Shown here one piece after another: positions 38,291 to 50,400 of a stretch of DNA of 64,000 bases. The number at the start of each line of letters is the position of its first letter. Position 1 is the stretch's first letter. Under the pieces are notes generated by a model. It was not told where the DNA came from. It saw nothing but the letters and a program-made list of their open reading frames with translations, and made no database searches. The stretch spans positions 5,887,239 to 5,951,238 of the forward strand of contig OX457061.1 in assembly GCA_949752795.1 (NCBI GenBank), read 5' to 3'. A program made the position numbers and the translations under genes. The DNA is from Hyperoodon ampullatus. Its lineage: Eukaryota > Chordata > Mammalia > Artiodactyla > Ziphiidae.

Positions 38291-38914
38291 AAAAAATTAT
38301 AATGGAAAATGTTTAAAGACATTTAATGCATTTTATTGGAATTGGAATTGAACAACTAGGGAACACTAACACAATTAGGAAACCACTGGTGTAGTCTGGT
38401 TCCTGAAGACAAACTGAGATGAAGAGACATGATCCGCTCAGGTCACAGAGGAAGTCAGACATCCAAGCAGGGAACAAAAGCCAGGACTCCGGATGCCGCA
38501 GCTGGTCGCTGTCTCCCCTTGACTGAGGAAAAGGCAGGTCTGGGGAAGAACCTTTCAGTAAATAAGCTCAGACAGGTGACCTCGTGGCATGACATCAAGC
38601 CCCAGGACAAAACTATGATCGCTGTCCTGTCCGCACCCAATCTTGATCGTCATCCTTCTCTTAAACACAGAGCTGCAGCTGCAAGCATCTGACCGCACCC
38701 CAGTGAAAGGAAGGTACGTGGACTTTGGGGGCTTGGTCTGAATGCAGCAGAGTGGCTGGCAGTGAGTGACAGCTGGGACAGGTGGGGGGCTCAGGTCCCT
38801 GCTCAGGGGCCAAGGTACCTGCTTCCCAGCAAAGTCAGGATTAGAGAATCTGATGCAAGAGGGAGAGACCAAAGGATCACATATTCCTTTTTGATGTGCT
38901 TGAAAAGGTTTTCC

Positions 38915-39044
38915 TTATTATTATTTTTAATTTTTTTGGCCGCGCCGTGCAGCTTGCGGGATCTTAGTTCCCCGACCAGAGATTGAACCCAGGCCTGGCA
39001 GTGGCACCGGCGAGTCGTAACCACTGGACCGCCAGGGAATTCCT
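38915..39044 (-). mobile_element. CHR-type SINE (short form)
   Basis: Reverse copy: 'tttggccgcgccgtgcagct', 'gagattgaaccc' and 'ctggaccgccagggaattcc'. Confidence 0.82.
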
Positions 39045-39429
39045 GTAGAGGGTTTCCTTAAACAGCATCTTGTGGGCCAATACTGAGCAGCCTCGAATCA
39101 CCGAACAACAGGCCCAAGCCGTCACCCACCCATCTGTGTGTTGGGGTCGGGGGTGGTCCTGGTCCTCATCTGCCCCTCGGGGGCAGCTCCTTCCTAATGG
39201 CCTAGCTGCCCGGACCTCAGGGGACCAGCGAGCTGGACCTGGGATCATGTGTCCTGGGGAGACCAAGAGAGCCCAGGAGAAGCTTAGAGGGTTCGTGCTG
39301 AGGCTGACATTTGTTTCAGATCACACAGTCTGTCCTGGTGCTCAGAGGGGAGCAGAAGAAGCCACCAAAGCAGTCAGAAGCCCTGGACTCAGTTACCAGT
39401 CTGAGCTGCCACTGTCTGAGAGCTTATGA

Positions 39430-39545
39430 TAAGCCAGATGTCAAGGGCTTTACATACGTGTCATTCAATCCCACCTCAGCCCCGTGATCGGGGAGGTAGT
39501 TATTATTCCCGCTGCAGGTAAGGAGACTGTTGAGTGAGTAGTAGA
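39430..39545 (-). mobile_element. MIR SINE fragment
   Basis: Reverse MIR blocks 'gggctttacatacgtgtcat' and 'gtagttattattcccgctgc' are visible. Confidence 0.55.
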
Positions 39546-41609
39546 GCTTGAGTTTGTACCTTTAAATCTTCCAGTCTGTGCCCCCGGTGGGCTGAACCTG
39601 TTAGGTCCCTCTAGAACCAACTTAGGTGTCCCTCGCATACGTGTCTGTCCCCGGAGTGGCAAAGTGGGCCGGTTTTGCAGTCTGACTGAGGTCTGAGCCC
39701 TGCTCTGTCGCCTCCATAGCCAGGACTCTGGCAAGAACCTGTTCAAACCTGTTTCCTCATCTCCCAGGTGGGCCCCCAGGGCCAAGAGGCTCTTACGGGA
39801 AAGTAAGGTATTGGCTGTTCTTGTTACTTGCAGTGTGATGCTCTATAAAGTTGCAGAGAAACTGGACCAGCGAATACTGAACCCTTGCTCCTCAGGGAAA
39901 TACAGGCTCACCGCATTTTTTCACCAACCAACCAGCACAATAACTTTGCTTTATGTGTGTTTCTGTTTAAAGCCATCTTATTTAATATATATCGTCGATT
40001 CATGAACGTTGAACTCACAGCCAGCAGCACTATAACTCATGCTTGAGCAAAGCTTATCTAACACCTGTGTCTTCTCTGTAAAGGACATCATTAGACAGCA
40101 CTTCGCTTAGGGGTCATTTTAAACGCAAAATAACCAAGGGAAAGCACAAAAATGCAAAATACACGGCACTGAAGAGACTGCCGGGAGGACCCTTGCTTGG
40201 AACAGGAGCCGGAACAGGAAGGCAGACTGTTTGCCTGGTTCATTTCAGCTGGGAACACGAGCAGCGGGCAACTCAATTTTTTTTTTTTTCTTTTCTGGGA
40301 ATGACCACAAAAGTGTGGTGAGTGTTGATTTTAAGGTTATAAATAAATTTTAGTGAATAGGTGAATTTGCAAATACGGAATCAGAGGTGATGATTGACTG
40401 CAATGCAGTGACGGGGCCTGACCCGTGGTTGGCACACGGCACTAACTTTTAGGGCTGTGTCCTCATCCTATCAACTGTCTCACTTGGTGGTGATGGCCGT
40501 GTCCCCCTGCTTGACCATGAGCCCCCTGTGGGCAGTCGTGATGCTCTCTGTTGAAGGCCTAGGTAAAGGGCAGCACAGAACTTGGCCCAGAACCCCACGT
40601 ACTTGTGTGGATAAGGGCAATTGACTTAGCTTTGGACTCTGAGCCCTCGTCTGTAAAACGGGAAGAACAGACCTGCCTACCACCCTAGGTGTGGAGAACC
40701 CCAGCAAAGGAGAAGCCTGGAAAGGGCCAGAACGTTCTTGGTAGATGCTACTAAAAGGCCCTCAAGACAAAGGCCAGTGAAGATTCCCATTGTTTCAGGG
40801 CTGTCTTCACTTGCCCTTCCACCCACCCAAGATGCGGACCCAGGACCAGCACGCCCCGCGGAATTGAGCGTCAACCCACTTTCTGGCCATTAATCTCGAA
40901 GAGTCTATCAGGGCCATTTGCATTAGCCCATCTTAAAAACCCCAGCTGGGCCCCAGTGGGCCAGAAGTGGGCTCGGGAAACAGTGCTGCTGTAGCCAGCT
41001 AGAGGCTGAGGCCCCCTGGCGTCCAAACTCCCTCTTGGACCAAAGCCCTGCAACACGCCATCTGTACCCCAGCCAACCTGACTGCGGGGGCTGCAGGAGG
41101 ACATCGTGGATGGTCACCACTTGAGAGGGACACTGGGAAGACTGCACCTCCTACCTGAGACCAGGGTTAGTGATGGAGGCACACTGGCTGGCGGACTCCC
41201 TGCCCTCAGCCCAAACCCTTGGGTGGGTTGGGAACAGCCCAGCTGGGTCCTTGGATCCTGAGTTTGGGCAGAGCCCAAGCGTGCAAGTGTGCTGGAGTAT
41301 GGGAGGTGGGGCGAGAGTCCTGCAGACAGACTGGGCACCCGCCCTCCTCCCCTGCCTCCCCCAACACACAGACTGTCCCTTCCGTGATGACCATGCAGCT
41401 TTCTTAATGGAACACAATCGCTGAACTTGGTACATTTCAAGCGCTTCAGCCTTCCAGGACACCAGACTGCTGATGAAAACCATCTTCCGTGGGCGCCATG
41501 TTAATGAGAGGCCAAATTTCATATGCTTGCAAACTTTCCCCCAGCCTCCTGCTGGACTGCACCCCGCCTCTCCTCCCCCGTGCCTCAATAAAAGGCTGCA
41601 TCAGAGAAA

Positions 41610-41615
41610 CAGAGA

Positions 41616-41667
<52 letters not shown>

Positions 41668-41677
41668 GAGAGAGAGA
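41610..41677. repeat. (GA)n microsatellite
   Basis: About 68 bases of GA repeat with a few GACA interruptions, a purine-only run on the plus strand. Confidence 0.9.
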
Positions 41678-43094
41678 TTTCCATAATTTATAGTATGGGC
41701 ATTTCACTGGGGACAAGCGCTAATCTGTACTCACCGATACATTTAAGAAAATGCATCCTCCTGCAAGCCTGCACCATTTATGACTCTTGGCACAAACCGC
41801 AATGCTCAGTCTTCAATTAAGGGACACCTTAGGGTTCATTATCACACAATCACTCCCTGTGAACCATGCCAAATGCTGTTTTGGCACAGCGCTTGGAAGA
41901 TGAATTAGAAGGAAGCCTTCTCTGTAATGCCCTCTCTCTAATTCCCTTTCCCATCATCAGCGTTTATGCCCTCCTCTGGCTCGACCCCTCCTTCCTTCCA
42001 AGTGGCTTTTACTATTCAATTTCTCAACGTCAAACTCGATTCTCTAGAGGTGTAGTTAAAGATGCCACATCTCCTTTTTGTCTTCCGGCTCTCAACAGGC
42101 CTCGGAATGGCTGCAGATGGGCTGCTCTCCATACCCCTTTTTGGCCTAAAGGAGCCACAGATGCTTTTTTTCCCCTCCTCTTAGAGCCTGGGGTAGAGAA
42201 GAGAAAAGGGACCAGAACTGCAAACACACACACACGAGAACGAGCCATCACGAGGGTTCTAACAGGATCCTCCTAGCAGCACTGTGTCTGAATGAAGAGA
42301 TGCCCCCGTGTACAGCGAGCAGCAGAGGCAGGGCACGTTCACAGTCAAGGGGAGAGCTGTGCTCAAAGCCGGCTGCTTCCGTCAACGGGCAAGGAAGCAG
42401 GAAAACAGGGAGTCGAAGGCCGATCTCCTTTGCTCCTCAATAACCCTGCAGTGCAGGGCCCACACTGTCCCCGTGTGTCCTGAAACCACAGGACCCTCCA
42501 TGGTGGTTTCAACCTATGGGTAAGGACACCCCCTTTTTGTTTCCTTAATGAAAACAGTGAAACAAAGTGCAGCTCTCTCAGCAGCTCAGGGTCCCACAGC
42601 CGGTCCAGGGCTGAGAGTAAACAGCACCCACACAGGGAGGGAGCAGGCCGCGGGCCAGACCGACCACTTCGGTCCCCACTTCTCAGGCACACGTGTGGGG
42701 AGGTGTGTGGAAGGCAGAGGGTGAGCCGCGCTGACCCCCTTCAACGAATCTTCCGGCTCCACCTGGGATGGCAGCACCTCTGCGCAAGGAACCTCGTGCT
42801 TGACTTCTTGGTGTCACACCCACGTCAAGAGATGAGCAGATGTGACAGGTAAGAGGGGCTGAGGTGACCAAGGCTCTCAAGTTAAACTGTTAGATTATAC
42901 AAAGCCGTGAAGATAAAATTAGCTTAACGAAGTAGCTACCAACGTAGGCTGTGCACCAGCTAGGTCGGGCCGACGTAGCGCAAGACGATCGGCCAAGAGC
43001 GGCCAGAATCCTCGCCTTTATCTCAGGGGGCAGCGGGCAGGGGCAGCGGGAGGGACAAGCAAACAGAGAGCAAACAGACTAAAAATACTTTGCC

Positions 43095-44430
43095 CACAAG
43101 ATGTCTTGTGGGAATTTTATTATGTAGAGTGTAAAATGAATTGTCAGTCCAATAAAAACAACACTTTTTTAAAAAAAACAACATGCATAACATTTTCCAA
43201 TTGCCTTTTTTAATAGTTAGACATTTCAAGCATTATAAGGAAAATAAGGAGAAAAACCCCAGACACTGTAACTTCAGTGTATCTCAAACGGAATGTCCCC
43301 CAGGTCAATTGAAAAACGCAAGAAAAAATAGCTTCAATTCCGTTTTTCTTTCCTTTAAAAATACATGTTATCTGTACAAGATACACTACAGTAAACACTG
43401 GAAATCATATTATCCCTTTTATTAAATCAAAATTATTTAATTCATATTGTGGTTAATGCTAGATTTATTTATCCACCTAGTTAATTTGACAAATATTAAG
43501 AAAATATTTAAAAGAAAAAAGCAAAAAACACCTTGGAATTAAAAAATAGTCACTACATTTTTATGCGGTTTAATGTTCCACAGTGTTAAAAGTTATATTG
43601 AATTTATTTTTAATATTAAAAATAACAGTATTTATATTTCTGAGAGAATAGAGAAAGGTTTTTTTGTTTTGTTTTTAAAACAAGCTTGGAGGTCTTAGAT
43701 ACACAATTGCAATCGGTAGGTAATGGAGACATGAAAAAACGTCTGCTAAACACACAAACACATTTTTATATTATTACCCCTTTAGAACTCTAGAAATTAT
43801 ACAAACCCTATAAAATGCCCCCTCCCGAGCCCTGTTGGACAGCAATACAATTATCTGTCTCAATTCAGAATTCACATAATTAATTACAATACATAATAGT
43901 TCAGTTTTTTAAAAAATGCAATAAAACCAGACAGCCAAGATACAAGAAATTAGAAGTAAAACATTTAATGAATTTACACATTTAAGAATATTTAAATACT
44001 GTTTAAATTTTTTTTTAAAGAATTTGTTACAAGCCACCTAAGACTTCCAAGCCACTTTCTGTTGCAACAGAAAAAACTGTAAATAAAAAGACATGCAAAC
44101 AAAACAAAACAAAAACACACCATGTTGAAATGTCACTGCTCTGTGGCACATTCTGGTGCCCGAATTTGCAGGTATTGCTCCAAAAAGAATCCCAGAGCTT
44201 ACACATTTGAAGTAACAAACAAAAATAACAAAACAAAAATTATCAGCAATTTTTAGTAACTGATTCTCCCGATTTTTAGAAAAATTCTGTTAATCTAAAT
44301 ATAGTGTTTCACAGAACAAAACAAAGGTTCTTCATCAAAAGGTTTGCACATCTAAAAACCTCTGTTACAAATAGGTTTTGCTCACAATGGTTTGTGGGGG
44401 GTGCGGGGAAGGGAGCTGCAGGCCACTGTC
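43095..44430 (-). other. FUBP3: FUBP3 3' UTR
   Basis: This AT-rich, repeat-poor 1.3 kb follows the TAG at 44433-44431. It contains multiple AU-rich stretches and at least three possible poly(A) hexamers. Composition and position fit a long conserved 3' UTR. The end is inferred from the hexamer at 43116-43121. Confidence 0.6.
43116..43121 (-). terminator. FUBP3: FUBP3 poly(A) signal (candidate)
   Basis: Plus-strand TTTATT gives AATAAA on the transcript, about 1.31 kb after the stop codon. G/U-rich sequence ('catcttgtgggc') follows the expected cleavage point. Alternative hexamers at 43418-43423 and about 43464-43469 could give shorter 3' UTRs. Confidence 0.55.
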
Positions 44431-44439
44431 CTACTGTTC
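44431..44439 (-). CDS. FUBP3: FUBP3 last coding exon: two residues and stop
   Basis: After the acceptor CTTCCTTCCACAG (AG at 44441-44440) the frame reads Glu-Gln-stop (GAA CAG TAG), which is how the human protein ends. The rest of the exon is 3' UTR. A similar GAGCAGTGA at about 44135-44143 lacks an adjacent acceptor and was not used. Confidence 0.85.
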   Translation of the reverse strand, partial: EQ

Positions 44440-47400
44440 CTGTGGAAGGAAGCGGGAGAGCAGTTAGTCTGACGGCGAGTTCTCAAGTGCTGGCCTGGGC
44501 TCGGGGGCTGTCTGCAGGGAGGTGACAGGAGCTGACACACGTGCACGCACGCCCGCGGGCACACGCCACCCTTCCGGGCCTCGTCATGGGATCTGGCCCA
44601 GACAGAACCTCTCTTGTACAGGAGGCCCCGGGGCACCTCCTTCCACAGGGGACGCTGGGCGGGGAGAGGGGAGAGAGCGAGTGATACTTCTCCTCAGTCA
44701 CCTACCACCCTGACACCTGTTCCCACCAGGCCCAGGCCCAGAGGGCCATTCTGGCCGTGAGATGAACGACTGGCCTTGGGTCCAGGGCCTGTGGTAACTG
44801 ACACACTGTCCACAGGGACCTGACTGGCATCGGGTCGCCTGAAAAATGCACCTGAAATGTGACCTGCGGGAGTAGTTGGTCCTCTTCCCTGCGTTTGTTA
44901 AGAAAAGCCTTTTGGGCCTCTGATGAGACAGAGCCTCCAGGCTTCCAGGCAGGGCCTGGCCTTCAGAGGGTGCGGACCAGCCCTGCTCCTGCTGGCCCTC
45001 ACTGCCGACTGTGGACGAGCGTGACAGCCTGGCCACACCACCCTTGTCAAGAACAGGCCCGGGGAGTGACCCCAATGCTAGTCTTACTCCCTAGGCACAG
45101 TGCCACACTTGCCCAGGGTCAGCTAAGTTTGGCACGCTCCTTTATAGCTGGGGGACCTGGGGTCCAGAGGAAGAACTGAGTGCCACTCAGCACTGTGCTC
45201 TGGGTCTGGATCTGAGGGAAGATCAGGCCTGTCCTGGTAGGGCTGCCCAAACAATTCTTCCACTTGGCTCAAACCTGTCCTGTCTGGGGCGAGGAGGGGG
45301 CCAGGGAGGCGGCCGCGGGGCACTCTGCAGACGGCGGCCATGCTGAGCAGTGCCGGGGCCCAAGCGGTTCCTCCACAGCCCAGGGGCCCCGTGCTCTGGC
45401 CCCGGGGTCAGGCACACACAGAAGGCTTGGGAGGGGGGTCAGGGTTGGTCTGGGAAGTCTTGGCAGTGCTGGCGATCGGCTACAGACCTGGCTGTGGGCC
45501 TGAGCTTGCCCTAATGTTTGCCCGTAGAACGCGACCTGCTGTCTGTAATACTCCGCCCAGGCCATTGTGTAGTCCGGCGGGGAGCTGGCCTGAGGAGCGG
45601 CGCTGGCAGCGTGACCTGATCGACAAAGCAAAGCACGGGTTATTGGGGGCAGGGACGCACTTGTGGGAGGCAAGGACACCATGAGCCTGGAGGGATCCCT
45701 TCCCCAAGCCTCAGGGGCGTCCGGAACAAGTGCCCGACGCTCACGCTCTCCCTCCAGACCCCTCAGCGAGCTGCACCAGGACTGGTCTGCCCGAGCACTG
45801 CTGCAGAAAGTGCGGTTATCAGCCTCTCCTCGCCCGGTCCCCGCTCCAATCCTACAAGACCTTCCTGTCTGTCTTCTCTCTCCAGAATCACATTCTCTGC
45901 ATCTGTCTGCCTGTCCTGCCAGCTCCCAGTCAGTGCCCCAGGCCGGAGGGGGAGGAGGGAGGGCGAGAAAGCGGGTGCCCCAGCACGGGGGTGTGTGCAC
46001 CTGCGCAGGGCATCCCGGCCCATGCGTGTCTGGGAATCTGGATGGGGGGCTCTGGGAAGACTTTCACCAGGGGCTCCAGGTGACGGTGACCTCCCTGACC
46101 CCCACTCTGGCCCCCAGAAGGGTGCTGACCTTGTAATGATCCCAAACACAGGGTGAACATTTCTTTGACGGCCTATGACCTGAGCTCTTCCAACTAGCAA
46201 GTAAGTAACACCCTTCAGACTCAAGATACGTGAGACACCTCCTTCCAACAATACCCGAACATTCTGCTTCAGCAGTTTTGGGATTCACACCAGAGACCTT
46301 AGTACTAATTTTAAATGATTCACTTAGGGTATTTTTTTGTTTGCTTTTGGTTGTTGTTACTAGGTTTCCTCCTCCTCTTTTTAAAAAGACTGGCTTAATT
46401 AAGCAAACTGGCACAGTTAGGAAAAGAGCTTACTTTGGAAGAAAAACAACTGAGCACCCGTTCCGACCCTGGACCCCCTGCTCTGAGCCTCACCGTCCCC
46501 TTCCTCTTCACCTGTCCTGAAACGGCCAGAAGGAGCCGGGCGGTGGCAAGACCGCAAGGCAGTCAGGAAACGGCTCGTGGCTGGCCTGAGTCCTAACCAA
46601 GTGGTTCTCAAGTGGACGGCCAAGGCCGGGACTGTCCCTGAGGGGAGGTGCCATGCCCTTCGGGCCCTTTGGAGTCCAGAAGAGAAGCACGAGGAGGAGG
46701 AGTGGAGGACGGCAAAGGACGACTGCGCATCTCCCCTGACAGGCACACGTGGGGAGAGGGCGGCAAAGGTAGACGCGCAGATCCGACTCACACAGGGAAA
46801 GCGGGAAAGAGAAAAAGGGGTCAGGGAACCACGGACTCTGAAGTCTACAGTCTTGGGGGCTCTGTGGCTGGGGAGCTGCTTGTTAAGAAGGCCAACGCAC
46901 TCACTCTGTTTTTTGTAATAGTCTTCCCAGGCCTTGCTGTAGTCGGGCTGGCTGCTCTGCGGCTGGCTCTGCTGGCCTGGGCGAAGAACACAAAAGCAGT
47001 CAGGCCTTCGGGCTCCCGGGGCCGAGGCCCCCAGCCCGCAGGCTCCAGGCCCTGCTCTCTGCACTCACTCCCTTGCCCCTGTGGCCCGGGGTGGGGGTGG
47101 GGGAGGAGCCAGGCAGACCCCCAAGAGGGCCTCCACCTAGGCCAGCAAGGCTGGGGCTGGCAGACAGCTGCCCCGCAAGGGCGACCAGTAGGCAGGGCCT
47201 CAACTCCCTTTAGTCGGGGACCCTGGGCTGCCACGAGCAGAGCCCCCGGGGCCAGAGTGCTATCTGCGGCTCCCTGGATTGGCCTGCAAACCGACAAAGA
47301 ATCCAAATGGCGCTGACCACTCCCTTTCCCTGACCCTTCTGTTCAAGGACTGATGGCTTTGCCTTTGCACGAGGAGAGGTATAGGGGACACACAGGGAAG

Positions 47401-50400
47401 TGTCCAGAGACTGCGCTCAAGGTGACGACAGAAGACGGGGTACACACCTGACCCCCAGCCTCGCACCTGTCCGGGGTGAGGGCGAGGATGTGTTGGGGGT
47501 CGTCCCCGCCCTCCTCTCCACATCACTGGGGGCAGAAAGGCTGGGCTGGGGGGAGCACAGCAGCAGCCTGCCCAGGGGCACGGGGGGCGGGTAGTGTTTA
47601 AAAGACTTGACCACAGCTGCAAGTCGGGACCCTCTGTCTGCCGAGGGCCGCCCCCCACCCCCCAAGTCCTTTCTTGGGTTAGAATCACAGCCTGCAGCAG
47701 GCAGGAAGGACGTGCTCAAAAACACATCTCATGGCACAATGCTTTCCCCAAGAGTTAATTTCCTCAAGGCTGAGGAGGGGCGCAGGCACGAGGACACTCG
47801 GTGTGTGTGTGGGGGACCCCTCCTCCCCGCACTGCGGCAGGATGGGACTCGGACCTGGACGCTGGCGCCAGGAGAAGGCAAGGCCTGGGCAACAGGCAGC
47901 AGGAACTGCCCCCTCAGACACGGAGACTGTGGGCAAGTGGGATTTTTCTTCTGACCAAAGCCAATTCTCCATTCCCCTGAACGAACCAAGCGACACCACA
48001 GGTGAAGGCTGGTGCACGGTGCAAGGGGCAGGCGCTAGCTGTGTTTTCTCTCGCTCAGCCCATGTGCCTTTACCAACTCCCCGCCCGCCTAGCCTGAGGA
48101 GGCAGCGGGGCGGGCTCTGTGGGAACCGCCCCCCGCACGGAGGTGGACGTGTCCCCTGCAGCTTCAACGCAAAGCCTCCCCACAGTCTAGGACTTCTCCC
48201 AGGTCCTCTGTCCTGGTCGATGGGCACTGGGGAACCCCATCTGGGTCGCCTCCCACCCTGGGGGTGCCCTCTGATGGAACAGGAGGAAACAAAACACGCC
48301 CGGGCTGCGGGATAAGTGAGCACAGTGAAATGCGGAGGGTAGAATCTGGGTGGTGTGTAGGTGTTTGTGGTGAAGTTCTTTAAGATATTCTGCACGTTTA
48401 AGGTATTTCGTAAGAAAGTATGAAAGGGCGAAGAGAGGGAACAAACACAACCATGCAATTTCAGAGCTCACAAGTACTTTAGAAATCAAATCCAAACCCT
48501 TCATTTCACAGATTGCAGAACTGGAGCCCCAGAGAAGCGGGGACATGCCTCAGGCTGCCCAGCACTGCTCCAGACGCGTGGGGGGGCTTCTCCAGCTGTG
48601 AACCTGACCAGGCGCCCCGGGGCAGGGTCTCACACCCAGCACTCTGCTCAAGGGGAAAGGGGTGGAACTCCGGGACCAGCCCCTTGTGGGCAAAGCTGCC
48701 TGGCGCTCCGAGGAGAGCCTGCAGACATGCTGAAGAGCGCTTTCCAAACACCACCAGGCTGGCCCTTCAGACGTCAAAAGAACCTAAGGTAAGGTTTTTG
48801 TTTTGTTTTTTTGTTTGGAAGGCTGTGCAAGATGGGCTCTACCAGCAGTAGAACTCAAGAATGACTCCTGAAGTGGACGTGGGGGCCGGAGAGTGGGAGG
48901 GGGTTTAATTCCAAGGAGAAGCACCTTCTCTTTACAATCAGTTTTCTTAGAGAGCAAATTCTCGAATCGTGCGCTTTCTGGACGTTCAGGAGATAGAGAG
49001 TCCCCTTCTAAGATGGTGCTGGGGAGGAGAGGGAGAAGGCCACCTTGAGGCCAGAGGAGGGGAGCAGGCGCAGCACCCATTAGGCACGGCTGCTTGAAGA
49101 GGCTGCGGCGGTGGGAGGGGCCGAGGGGCGGGAGGGGCTCAGGTCAAACCACACTCGCGGGGCCCACAGGCCTTTCGGACCCGTTTCTGGGGGACCAGAG
49201 TGACGGAAGGCTGCAGCTCTGAGAAGGACGGAGTAGGTGGGAAAGAAAGGCCTGAGAAGGTGGGCCAGGAGAGAGGCGGGCCCCGTCCCCGCCCAGCTGG
49301 AGATGCGCCTCCTCCCGAGTCACTTACTTGGAACCTGCTGTGTGGGCTGCTGCCACGCCTGGTAGGTGCTGCCCCAGCCCTGGGTCAGGAAGGCCGGAGG
49401 ACCACTGCGGAGGACAAGAGGGCTCATTCCAGGGCAGGCCGCCGCCCCCCGCGCCCGCGCCCGCCCCCGGGGCAAGCACAGCGCCCTCTGCTGGAGAGGC
49501 GGCAGGGCGGAGTAAAGGCGGCCCACCCACCTCACAGGCGCGCTGTGAGGGCTTCCGTTCACTTTAGCGGCCATGTTTGGGAAGCACCCTGAGCTCCTTG
49601 GAGGAAAGGTGCTGAAAGAAAGTGGAAAACAAATAAAGACAATACAACGGCTTTTGCAAAAACGAACACCCCTCCCGCCACCCAGCCCCAGGGCGGTGAG
49701 CTCTCCTTGGGGATGCTGGCGGGACCAGAAGACCCTCCGCCCTCTGGGAAGGCTCTCGCCCAAGCACTGGTCACTGAGCAACAGACAGGCCAGAGGGACC
49801 ACCAGTGAGAGAGAAGGAGAGGAGTCCTGCCCACGCCCAGAACTTGCGGCTTTCGGCTGGCACTGCCTGGAAGTAGCTGGAAAGGGAGGACCCCTTGGGG
49901 GCAGTGAGTTCTTCCAGTCAAGAAAAGACTCACTTCTGATGCGGCGCGGCAGGTGGCTGGCTGAAGGGGCCCTGTGCGAAGGCTCCGGGCGCTCCGAGAC
50001 TGGCACCCTGTCAGGGCACAGAGGGAACTCTCACCTCCTGTCGGCTGCGCCCGCACCCTCTGCCCAGGCCCGCCCCGAGGCAAACCACAGCTTTCGGGGA
50101 GAGAGACAAGTGAAGTGAAGATACCCTACGGCACTCGCGCTAGCCTTCCTTGCCCACAGTGGGCTTTATCTGCAGAAACAGCTCCTGCCCCTTGAGCGAC
50201 CGATAGCACCACACAGCCAATACTGGCACCGCCACAACTGCCCTGGCATGTCACCCTGGGGGTAGGGACCAACCTGCTGACTCTCCCGTCAATTCAGGCT
50301 GCCCACAGCTTCCTGCCATTCTATGGCCCCTCTGAGGTGAGCAGTGGCCAATCTGTCCTCCAACACTCCCTTTCTTTATCTGCTTTGAGGTGCCTGAAAC

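Larger units (their letters stand above)
38290..43090. other. PRDM12-FUBP3 intergenic spacer, distal part
   Basis: No gene is recognised. A reverse CHR SINE (38915-39044), a diverged MIR (39430-39545) and a GA repeat (41610-41677) are the identifiable elements. The rest is unique sequence. Positions about 42880-43020, just downstream of the FUBP3 poly(A) site, contain several CpGs but nothing identifiable. Confidence 0.55.

Noticed and set aside
44128..44150. Possible final FUBP3 exon with GAG CAG TGA
   Set aside because: No AG acceptor lies directly before GAG in the right phase. The GAA CAG TAG at 44439-44431 has a perfect acceptor and tract.
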